Part shown: positions 18,617 to 25,373 of the stretch, in pieces | How the letters are laid out: each line of letters starts with the position of its first letter | Position numbering within the stretch: position 1 is the stretch's first letter | Source of the DNA: an uncultured Eubacteriales bacterium | GTDB lineage: Bacteria > Bacillota > Clostridia > Christensenellales > UBA1242 | Direction: 5' to 3' | NCBI GenBank assembly: GCA_949031345.1 | Contig: CARNVA010000009.1 | Location: 1 to 64,000 of the forward strand | DNA length: 64,000 nt | Notes under the pieces: generated by a model | What the model was told of the DNA's origin: nothing | Databases searched by the model: none | What the model saw: the letters and a program-made list of their open reading frames with translations, nothing else | Translations under genes and position numbers: made by a program

Positions 18617-18909
18617 ACAAATCTTTTCTTGAAGGAAAAACAATTACTTTATCAGTAAAATATAAAACTTTAAACAATTCTAAGTTGAATATATGCATTA
18701 GAGGGAAAATAGAAGATAAGTTAAGTTTTTTAATTTCACATATAGTAACTGGTGAAACTTTAGATATTGATTTTTTAGTGTATACTTTTCCAAACAATTT
18801 AAATAAATACAAAAATATAGAAATTGCAATATACTTAAACCATCCTAATGATCAAGCATATGTATATGAAACTAAATTAGAGTATGGTAATTTATCAACA
18901 TTATTTTAA
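18601..18909 (+). CDS. C-terminal part of the frameshifted DUF6270 protein (carbohydrate-binding-like)
   Basis: The frame starts at a TTG without a ribosome-binding site, so it is not an independent gene. Read as a continuation of the preceding frame it gives a jelly-roll-like beta domain (SQSLDKSFLEGKTITLSVKY ... YVYETKLEYG). This resembles galactose-binding or carbohydrate-binding modules that follow catalytic domains in surface-glycan enzymes. A terminator follows the stop at 18909, which marks the natural end of the operon. Confidence 0.7.
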   Translation: MSQSLDKSFLEGKTITLSVKYKTLNNSKLNICIRGKIEDKLSFLISHIVTGETLDIDFLVYTFPNNLNKYKNIEIAIYLNHPNDQAYVYETKLEYGNLSTLF

Positions 18910-18938
18910 TTTTATAAATCTAATAAAAATAAATTAAA

Positions 18939-18974
18939 TAAAAAAGCTGTTCGTTTCAATCGACAGCTTTTTAT
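18939..18974. terminator. bidirectional terminator between convergent units
   Basis: Stem AAAAAGCTGT / ACAGCTTTTT with T runs on both strands, between the plus-strand glycan operon and the minus-strand adenylosuccinate-synthetase-like gene. Confidence 0.85.
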
Positions 18975-19019
18975 ATTTTCATCTTAAATAAATTCTTAAA
19001 GAATTAAAAATAATAATTC

Positions 19020-19466
19020 TTAGTCTAAATCTAAATCAAAGTCTGGCACATTTGTTTTATCTGCATAATCCAAAGGGTTTAAATCTTTATTTGCATGTCT
19101 TGATGATGAGACATTTTTAAGTTTTGCCACTCTCAATGTCTCTCCACATCTTGCTCCTGTGCCAAGCTTGGTTATATTGATTTCCACCCTGTCATTGCAA
19201 GCTTCTTTAAACAAGTTTTTCATATCATCAACATAGCCTAAAAGATGCTCGATAGCCCAATTTTTTATACAAACCTCTTGATATTCTTCATCATCATAAA
19301 GGTTATATTTAAAAGGTTCAACAAATTGTTTTTGTGCTTTAATTGCATCTGTTTCATTCAGCCCTTCCAAATGTCCGTCAACATATTGTGCAAAGTTTAA
19401 GAAAAGCTCGTCAGGCTTGGTATCCATGAGCATTTTCCCAAATTGTTTTACCGAAAATTCCGCCAC
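19020..19466 (-). CDS. C-terminal part of a frameshifted adenylosuccinate-synthetase-like protein
   Basis: 148 residues from a GTG codon. Read just upstream in the same frame the sequence gives KKLRRVAEFSVKQFG, which continues the TTNTKK end of the preceding frame to make the TT.T...RRV aspartate-binding loop of adenylosuccinate synthetases. The later GTGARCGET segment matches the STGPxRxxT region near the PurA C-terminus. The GTG sits directly on an AGAAGG sequence, so independent initiation is doubtful. I read it as the C-terminal third of the same protein, out of frame by one base at an A7 run. Confidence 0.75.
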   Translation of the reverse strand: MAEFSVKQFGKMLMDTKPDELFLNFAQYVDGHLEGLNETDAIKAQKQFVEPFKYNLYDDEEYQEVCIKNWAIEHLLGYVDDMKNLFKEACNDRVEINITKLGTGARCGETLRVAKLKNVSSSRHANKDLNPLDYADKTNVPDFDLDLD

Positions 19467-19470
19467 CCTT

Positions 19471-20355
19471 CTAAGTTTTTTTGGTGTTTGTAGTAAATTC
19501 TTTTTTACTTACTTCATTTGGATCAAGGCCGCATCTTTCGCAGACTTCCTCCCATGAAATCTCGTCAGCTCCTGCAAAATCACCAGTATAGGCAAAGCCT
19601 GCCTTGCCCACATTATTTATTCGAATTGGATAAGGTCTAAAAACGCAATATTTTCTTACATTTTGACTGTAATCAGTTGCATGAATATCTTTAAGCGCCG
19701 CAGCAGGCGTGCAATCTCGTGATGTTGTAAATGGATAATTATCACTGTTGTTTATGCTTAATGCATCGCCTTGTGAAAGCTCTACCAAGATGTTTTCATT
19801 GCCGCTAAAACCGCTCAAGCCTTCATATATGCATGAAAAGAAGGTCTTGGAAGGCACAATTTTAATAAGTCCTTTTCGCTCAAGCTCTTTAAATCTTTCG
19901 TCACGAAAAACAAGCGAATTTGTTCTGTTTAATTTATCGACGCTGGCAGCTCCTGCTCCACTGAAAGTGCTGCCTGTCTTAATAGAAGAAACTTCTTTAT
20001 CTTTATGCTCGGTCAAAATCACAGCCGCGGTATCCGCAATATAGAGTTTTCGACCATTCAACAGGTCTTTATATTCTTCAAGCTCATACACCAATCTATC
20101 ATAATCAATTACCGAGCTTTCGCCAAGCACAAGGTAAGGAATATTTTTATTTACAAACCCAATTGGAATATGTTTTGTCACAACCTTTCTTCCATCTTCA
20201 AAGACAAAAGAATGCCCCGCGTTTGGTGCATTGTTGTTTACACAAACATCTATTTTAAGTTTAGAGTCAAGTGCCAATTCGCCACAAAATTTACCCTTCC
20301 CACAAGAGCCCCACATTCCATCATATACTATATGAATTTTGCCATTATATCTCAT
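19471..20355 (-). CDS. divergent adenylosuccinate synthetase (PurA/PurZ-like), N-terminal part
   Basis: 294 residues from the ATG at 20355. PurA joins IMP and aspartate with GTP; phage PurZ does the same on dGMP to make 2-aminoadenine. The P-loop reads WGSCGKGK at residues 15-22 where PurA has WGDEGKGK, so the catalytic Asp13 position is Ser17. NAGHSFVF, the HIPIG loop, TGSTFSGAGAAS and SQGDALSINNSDNYPFTTS are recognizable. The frame ends after TTNTKK at an A7 run (19476-19482). Dropping one A restores the frame into the next ORF, giving about 440 residues, near normal PurA length. The start codon coincides with the predicted transcription start. Confidence 0.8.
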   Translation of the reverse strand: MRYNGKIHIVYDGMWGSCGKGKFCGELALDSKLKIDVCVNNNAPNAGHSFVFEDGRKVVTKHIPIGFVNKNIPYLVLGESSVIDYDRLVYELEEYKDLLNGRKLYIADTAAVILTEHKDKEVSSIKTGSTFSGAGAASVDKLNRTNSLVFRDERFKELERKGLIKIVPSKTFFSCIYEGLSGFSGNENILVELSQGDALSINNSDNYPFTTSRDCTPAAALKDIHATDYSQNVRKYCVFRPYPIRINNVGKAGFAYTGDFAGADEISWEEVCERCGLDPNEVSKKEFTTNTKKT

Positions 20356-20361
20356 AATTTT

Positions 20362-20390
20362 ATTGTAATCATTTTTACTCAATAAGTCAA
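20362..20390 (-). promoter_or_regulatory. strong promoter placing +1 on the ATG (leaderless)
   Basis: Minus strand TTGACT, 17-bp spacer, TACAAT. The predicted +1, seven bases after the -10 hexamer, is the A of the ATG at 20355. There is no Shine-Dalgarno sequence before that ATG, so the mRNA is probably leaderless. Confidence 0.6.
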
Positions 20391-20529
20391 TAGTTATGTT
20401 TATTTGCATTACATTTGACATCAACAAAAAATTGAAATATACTTTTCATGTATTTAAAAATAATATTATAAATGATGATAATCTTAATTTAATTTAAACG
20501 AAATGACAAAAAACTTAAGAAAATCTTGG

Positions 20530-20562
20530 AAAAAAGCGACAACTCAGTGCTGTCACTTTTAT
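20530..20562 (-). terminator. terminator after the metallo-hydrolase gene
   Basis: Stem AAAGTGACA / TGTCGCTTT (one G-T pair) with T6 on the minus strand, about 50 bp beyond the stop at 20612. Confidence 0.65.
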
Positions 20563-20611
20563 TTTTAATTAAATTCAAAAACATCTAGGTTAAATATTCA
20601 ATACATCAAAG

Positions 20612-21400
20612 TTATATATCCAAAACATCCAGGTCATTTGGGACAAAAATATTTCCACCAAATTCTGAAGCTGCTTCCTTTGTATATAAAGCCCTTCTAT
20701 TTTTAAGGTCGTTGTCCTCAGTATGAATGATTATAAGGTTTTCTACGCCAAGACTTTCAGCTGTTTTCCCCGCTTCTTTAACCGTGCAATGTCCTTTAAG
20801 ATGAGCATTGAAAATTGTTTCTTCGCTGTCAAGGCAAAAGCTTTCATGCAAAAGCCATTTTTTCCCTTTTGCAATTTCAAATATTTCTTCTTTTAAAGGC
20901 TCATCTCCACAAAATGCCAAAGTTGAGTTTTGAATAAATCCAAATTGTTTGTCTTTTTTGGCATGAATGTCAAAAAAGGTAAACTCCTTTCCGATTATAT
21001 TTTCAACCTGCCCATCCTCTACAACATTAAAAAACACCCGCTTATCTATAAAAGCTCTTGCAGGCGGAAACAACAAATCTATAAGATGTTTAAGCACGCT
21101 CATGCTTTCATCACTTCCATAGATATTCAAATTTCCTTCATATTTTCCAGAAAATCTCATGTTTGCGCAAATTGTACGAAGCACCCAAATAACACCTAAT
21201 ATATGGTCAGTATGATTATGCGACAAAAATATGTTGTGAATTTTATTTAAGGCAATCCCCGCTTTTTCAAGTTGCAAAAGAATTTGATTGCCGCCACCGC
21301 CATCAACCAAAAAATATTCATCATTATTTTCAAGAGCAAAACAGGTGTTATAACATTTTATCGCTCCGCCATTACCCGTTCCTAAAATATGCAGTTTCAT
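20612..21400 (-). CDS. metallo-beta-lactamase-fold hydrolase (RNase Z-like)
   Basis: 262 residues from the ATG at 21400, chosen because AAGGAG lies just upstream; an in-frame codon nine residues earlier lacks this. The fold begins KLHILGTGNGG, the metal motif is SHNHTDHILG, the later ligands are likely Asp in CGDEP, and His in LHESF, KGHCT and IIHTED. This arrangement matches RNase Z/phosphonate-type MBL enzymes that cut phosphodiesters. It is monocistronic with its own terminator. tRNA 3' processing is one possibility, but the short length and missing exosite arm make a different substrate equally likely. Confidence 0.8.
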   Translation of the reverse strand: MKLHILGTGNGGAIKCYNTCFALENNDEYFLVDGGGGNQILLQLEKAGIALNKIHNIFLSHNHTDHILGVIWVLRTICANMRFSGKYEGNLNIYGSDESMSVLKHLIDLLFPPARAFIDKRVFFNVVEDGQVENIIGKEFTFFDIHAKKDKQFGFIQNSTLAFCGDEPLKEEIFEIAKGKKWLLHESFCLDSEETIFNAHLKGHCTVKEAGKTAESLGVENLIIIHTEDNDLKNRRALYTKEAASEFGGNIFVPNDLDVLDI

Positions 21401-21558
21401 TTTTTCTCCTTGGATTAAGATTGGCACTTTGATTTTGTCAAGTGCATTTTGTCATATTTAGTATATCATATTTTAAAGTTTATCAAAAACTTTTTGATGA
21501 ATAAAAAAAAGTTTGCGATTTTTTTTGAAAAATGATAGACTCTTTCATAGAGGAAAAA

Positions 21559-21996
21559 ATGAAATTTGACACACAAGAGAACACAACATTGTTGATAAGG
21601 CAAGCGCTCGTTGAGCTAGAAAGTATTGGTTTGCAAATTCCAAAAGAAATTCTTTTTAAAGATATATCGGCTGTAAGAACGCATGGTTGGTGTAGAAAAA
21701 CCTATCCGAATAGGCAATCTGAAAAGGGTTTTAAATATGTCATAGGAATTTCAAAATATATCAAATTTGACAACGATAAGAAAAATACGATAATGCATGA
21801 GCTGCTTCATGCGCTAATTATGGAAAACTTTAAAGAGGCCTCTCCTCACGGAAAAGAATGGAAATATTATGCCAATATAGTCAATGAAAAGCTTGGACAA
21901 AATATAACCAGATGTTGTAATTTGCAGCTTACAATCAACCCTAAACCAAAAAGGCGCAGACGAAAAATCAAAATATTATTTTTAAGACCCTTTTAA
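21559..21996 (+). CDS. SprT-like zinc metalloprotease domain protein
   Basis: 145 residues. The start at 21559 has GAGGAAAAA just upstream; an ATG 27 bp earlier has no ribosome-binding site. The zinc site is HELLHAL, with a third ligand probably in SPHGKEWK, and the WCRKTYP strand is typical of SprT. SprT/Spartan-type proteases act on proteins bound to DNA; bacterial members are mostly uncharacterized. No zinc ribbon follows; instead a basic tail (KPKRRRRKIK) closes the protein and could bind nucleic acid. Confidence 0.82.
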   Translation: MKFDTQENTTLLIRQALVELESIGLQIPKEILFKDISAVRTHGWCRKTYPNRQSEKGFKYVIGISKYIKFDNDKKNTIMHELLHALIMENFKEASPHGKEWKYYANIVNEKLGQNITRCCNLQLTINPKPKRRRRKIKILFLRPF

Positions 21997-22149
21997 AGAG
22001 TAAATTATAAAATTGTTAAATAAATAAAAACACTTTTAATAATATAAACAAAATATTAAATTATATAAAATAGTAGTTATTTTTTTAAAAATGATATTTT
22101 GCAGCGAGATTAAGCTGGAACATAAAAAACGACCAAGCAATTTTTTAAA

Positions 22150-23379
22150 TTATACATAAAAGCCATCAAAATGGTCATTTCCATAAATTTCAGGATGAGC
22201 TTCTTCCATAAAGACCTTTAAATCTTTATTTAAGCAGCCAAGCTTATTAAGCTCGTCAGGCTTTTTAAGTGAAGGTTGCACTGTGCTTAAGGTTTGCTTT
22301 TGTGCGTTCACAACATATCCTCTCACTTTTGGCAACAGTTTTATATTGACATTTCCATTGTCTGAAGTTTTATATAAAATTCCCTTTTGCCTAAGCTCTT
22401 GCGTGCGCTTACATTTGTCTTCAGCGCCACAACTTATTACACTTGTAAGATTGTCGCCAAGAGAAGCCAGAAAATTTTTGCTTGATGAGGTATCAGAGCC
22501 ATGATGTGCAACTTTAAGAAAATTGACTTCCTTTAAATCAATGCCATTTAATCTGCAGTGATTGATCACATTTTTTTCTGCTTTTTCGGTCATATCACCA
22601 GCAAAGAGGAATTTCATATTGTTGTAAGTCATCAAAAGCACCAAAGAGTTTGAATTTAAATCTTCAAGGTCTTGCGTTGGCCCAATAATTTCAAAATTTG
22701 CATATCCTATTTTAAAACTGTTGTCCTCTCTCTTTTTGATTTGTTCGATATCCACAAAGTGAATTTCATTTGCCTTTGCCTTGTCAAGAAGTTTGAAATT
22801 GTTTGTTCTTTTAAATTTTTCGCCATGAAACTTTTTAAGCATAAACAGTTTTTCAATTTCAAAGTTATCAGTAATTTTATCGATATCAAAGATGTGGTCT
22901 TCATGCAAATGTGTGATAAGTGCAGCCTTGATTTTTCCGCCCTTAACATTTTCTTTGCAATATTTCAAAATTGAGCTGTCTTGGCTTTTATCTACACCAA
23001 AATAATTTTCACTGTCATTTTTATAACTGTCTCTTCCTCCAAAGTCGATTAAGGCATATTCGCCATGGTTTTCCACCAAAATACTATCACCATGACCACA
23101 ATTTATAATGTGAATATTACAGCCAATGTCGTGGGCTGGCTTCTTAATATTTCTTGCTCTTAAAACACGCTCGCGACTTTTTTGCGAGAAAAAGTAGACT
23201 TTATTGAAACTTTTATAACAATTATTATTCGCTTTGAAAAAACTCTTAAAAGGCACATAATAAGTTATGCTCTGCTCGTCAAACTCAAACACCCTATTAT
23301 CAATACCGCGAAAGATTGATAATTTATCAGGAGAAACTGCCTTTTTGATGACACTTTGTCTATTTTTTGTCATCTCCAT
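22150..23379 (-). CDS. soluble ComEC-like metallo-beta-lactamase protein
   Basis: 409 residues without membrane segments. Residues 90-330 match the MBL domain of ComEC: INCGHGDSILVE (ComEC: VGQGDS), ITHLHEDHIFD, FLFAGDMT, FLKVAHHGSDTSSS, and the closing TSDNGNVNI. The first 85 residues and last 65 are unlike ComEC. It overlaps the preceding DUF3006-like gene by 10 bp (start ATG preceded by GGGGGG). Soluble ComEC-type MBL proteins are often nucleases or cyclic-nucleotide/phosphodiester hydrolases; the natural substrate here is unknown. Convergent with the SprT-like gene. Confidence 0.83.
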   Translation of the reverse strand: MEMTKNRQSVIKKAVSPDKLSIFRGIDNRVFEFDEQSITYYVPFKSFFKANNNCYKSFNKVYFFSQKSRERVLRARNIKKPAHDIGCNIHIINCGHGDSILVENHGEYALIDFGGRDSYKNDSENYFGVDKSQDSSILKYCKENVKGGKIKAALITHLHEDHIFDIDKITDNFEIEKLFMLKKFHGEKFKRTNNFKLLDKAKANEIHFVDIEQIKKREDNSFKIGYANFEIIGPTQDLEDLNSNSLVLLMTYNNMKFLFAGDMTEKAEKNVINHCRLNGIDLKEVNFLKVAHHGSDTSSSKNFLASLGDNLTSVISCGAEDKCKRTQELRQKGILYKTSDNGNVNIKLLPKVRGYVVNAQKQTLSTVQPSLKKPDELNKLGCLNKDLKVFMEEAHPEIYGNDHFDGFYV

Positions 23380-24455
23380 ACGCCCCCCTTATTAAGATAG
23401 GCAAGGCGTCTTTCTTCGGCGTCAATTTTATCCTGCAAATTTCTTTTTCTAAATTTGTTTGTAAAATAAAACTCCAATTGCCCTTGGTTATTTTTAGTCA
23501 TAACCACGCTGTCACCCTCTCTCGCAGCAGCCGGCAGGTCTTTTAGATAAATTTTAATCTCGCTGTTTGGTTGGTCTTCATTATGATTGATTGCGCGATA
23601 ATATTTGCCAGAATTATCCTCTTCACACTCTTCAAGATAAAACTCTCCCAGCACCGATTCTTTTTCATAAGACAGTTTAACTTGTGTTTTGCTGCTCACC
23701 TTTTCCATGGCACTCTTTTTATCTTGATAATATTTAAGTAATTCTTTTGTCTTATCTTTGACTTCTTGAGCATTTGGATTTGGTGAAAGAATGATTTTTC
23801 TGCAGAGAACAGCACTGTAGTTGCCACTTAAATCTTTTGAATTTTCTTCATCAAAAATGTAAACCTTTTCTTTTCCGAAACAAATTTCATAATATAAATC
23901 ACCATAATTCATATTTGGCAAAAATTTTGTCGAATGTTCTATATAATATCTATTCAAATCATCAAGCTTGCAAAAGCTTACCGCATTTTCATGAAATTCT
24001 TCTAAAACAACCCTTGAAATAGAAAACTTGCCTTTTGCTTTGTTTTCTTTTACAATCATTTTCAATGCTTTTTCAAAATATGAATTATCAATTTTTATCA
24101 ACTTGGCTTCCTTATCTGAAAGATAGACAAGCTCAAGTGGTTGAAATTCTTCACCTGTTTTTTTAAGTTTAAGTTTCTGCCCTCCATTGCGTATAAGATA
24201 GATGTGATATGTGTCAATATTTTCTATTAAACAAAACTGTTCAAGCTTTAAAACACTGTCATTTGATTTTTTATAAAGTTTAAAAAATTTATCTTGATTT
24301 TCATCAAAATCCAAACGCAGCAAGTCACCTAAATCAGCACCTTTTTCAAGTTGTGAAATATTTGCAGTTTCAAGCAAGCCATCCTCTAAATCCATCAATT
24401 TTGCAAAATTTGGGTCGATATAGCATATCTTGTAAATGTTTTTATTTTCAGACAT
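23370..24455 (-). CDS. uncharacterized protein with DUF3006-like C-terminus
   Basis: 361 residues, no signal or membrane segment. The C-terminal 90 residues resemble DUF3006: a small beta barrel (GEFYLEECEED ... SEIKIYLKDLP), then AAAREGDSVVMT, then a charged helix DKIDAEERRLAYL. DUF3006 proteins are commonly encoded beside ComEC-like MBL proteins, as here. The segment around residues 70-110 may be a second, diverged barrel. It is the first gene of the pair and is translationally coupled to the MBL gene. Possibly a regulatory or substrate-guiding partner; that is inference. Confidence 0.72.
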   Translation of the reverse strand: MSENKNIYKICYIDPNFAKLMDLEDGLLETANISQLEKGADLGDLLRLDFDENQDKFFKLYKKSNDSVLKLEQFCLIENIDTYHIYLIRNGGQKLKLKKTGEEFQPLELVYLSDKEAKLIKIDNSYFEKALKMIVKENKAKGKFSISRVVLEEFHENAVSFCKLDDLNRYYIEHSTKFLPNMNYGDLYYEICFGKEKVYIFDEENSKDLSGNYSAVLCRKIILSPNPNAQEVKDKTKELLKYYQDKKSAMEKVSSKTQVKLSYEKESVLGEFYLEECEEDNSGKYYRAINHNEDQPNSEIKIYLKDLPAAAREGDSVVMTKNNQGQLEFYFTNKFRKRNLQDKIDAEERRLAYLNKGGVWR

Positions 24456-24549
24456 AAAATCAAAGTCTCCTGTTGAATTAAGTTTATCATATTTATATTC
24501 AAAGTCAATGTTTTTGTTTAAAATATTAAATTATATATAATTTAAATTA

Positions 24550-24577
24550 AAAAAAACAGGACATTTATTCCTGTTTT
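24550..24577 (-). terminator. terminator overlapping the end of the XRE gene
   Basis: Stem AAACAGGA / TCCTGTTT plus T run on the minus strand. The 5' arm includes the last codons and part of the stop codon of the XRE regulator. Confidence 0.75.
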
Positions 24578-24813
24578 AATCTTCTATCATCAAACATTGG
24601 GTCATTGAAAAATTCACTTAAATTCATTCCAAACGCCCTTGCAATAAGATAAATAATATCTGCTTTAATTCTTTTTTTTGCACCAATTATGTAATAAATG
24701 GTGGTCATTCCTACACCTGATTTTTCAGCCAAATCTTTTACTCTCATCTGCTTACGCTCAAGCAAATCTTTTATTCTTTGGCTGACCGCTTCTAAAAATT
24801 TCAAATCTTCCAT
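24565..24813 (-). CDS. XRE-family HTH regulator
   Basis: 82 residues, almost entirely one Cro/C1-type helix-turn-helix: LERKQMRVKDLAEKSGVGMTTIYYII, followed by IKADIIYLIARAFGMNLSEFF. No sensor domain. It has a consensus promoter and RBS AGGAGG. Divergent from a second XRE gene, with a perfect 14-bp palindrome between them, as expected of a small switch. Confidence 0.88.
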   Translation of the reverse strand: MEDLKFLEAVSQRIKDLLERKQMRVKDLAEKSGVGMTTIYYIIGAKKRIKADIIYLIARAFGMNLSEFFNDPMFDDRRLKQE

Positions 24814-24860
24814 TTTTCCTCCTAATATTAAAAAGATTATCCTATGTAGAATATAATCAT

Positions 24861-24889
24861 ATTATATCTTAAAAAAATGTGTTTGTCAA
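24861..24889 (-). promoter_or_regulatory. consensus sigma-A promoter of the XRE gene
   Basis: Minus strand TTGACA, 17-bp spacer, TATAAT: a perfect consensus match. The -10 lies inside a second imperfect dyad (ATATAAT-CAT-ATTATAT, 24851-24867). Confidence 0.8.
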
Positions 24890-24894
24890 TAAAA

Positions 24895-24908
24895 GGTGAT
24901 ATATCACC
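24895..24908. promoter_or_regulatory. 14-bp perfect palindrome, candidate operator
   Basis: GGTGATATATCACC, located 5 bp upstream of the -35 of the minus-strand XRE gene and about 30 bp before the start of the plus-strand XRE gene. The size fits an XRE dimer site. Confidence 0.6.
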
Positions 24909-24937
24909 CTAATATTTTTAAATTTATAGATCAAACT

Positions 24938-25213
24938 ATGACTATGAAAAGTGCTAATAATTTAAAACAACCTACTTTGGTTGATGTAGTAGTTGCGAGG
25001 CTAAATAAATATATGGGAGAGCTTGACTTATCAAGATATAAGCTTTCTCAACTTAGTGGTGTGCCTATTGAAACAATCAAATCAATCATGAAAAAACAGA
25101 CCAAAAACATCAGCTTAAAGACTGTGATTATGCTTGCCAATGGCCTTGGAATGACAGTAAGTGAATTTTTAGATGATGATAATTTTTCATCTGAATTTTT
25201 AGGTTGGAATTAA
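24938..25213 (+). CDS. second XRE-family HTH regulator
   Basis: 91 residues from the ATG at 24938 (24944 is also possible). The HTH is LDLSRYKLSQLSGVPIETIKSIM, followed by ISLKTVIMLANGLGMTVSEFL, clearly related to its divergent neighbour. The longer GTG start at 24896 is rejected because it falls inside the palindrome. No convincing ribosome-binding site precedes the ATG, so it may be poorly or unusually translated. Target genes are unknown. Confidence 0.8.
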   Translation: MTMKSANNLKQPTLVDVVVARLNKYMGELDLSRYKLSQLSGVPIETIKSIMKKQTKNISLKTVIMLANGLGMTVSEFLDDDNFSSEFLGWN

Positions 25214-25334
25214 AGTTTTTCAAAAATAAAATAAAAACAACTAAAATTATTAAAGTTTTTATAAGTTTTTAAAACTTTAATATAAATCATCAATAAAACG
25301 CCAAATGACATTTCAAAAGCAAATTTAACTCAAC

Positions 25335-25370
25335 TAAAAAAGACCGTTTTGTTTTTTCGGTCTTTTTTTA
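25335..25370. terminator. bidirectional terminator, XRE and groESL
   Basis: Stem AAAGACCG / CGGTCTTT with T runs on both strands between convergent genes. Confidence 0.85.
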
Positions 25371-25373
25371 TTT

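Noticed and set aside
20356..20427. Longer start for the adenylosuccinate-synthetase-like gene
   Set aside because: It would begin upstream of a strong promoter, and PurA proteins start just before the P-loop.
22150..23379. Calling this gene comEC
   Set aside because: It has only the MBL domain, no competence membrane domain or OB fold, so it is not the DNA uptake channel.
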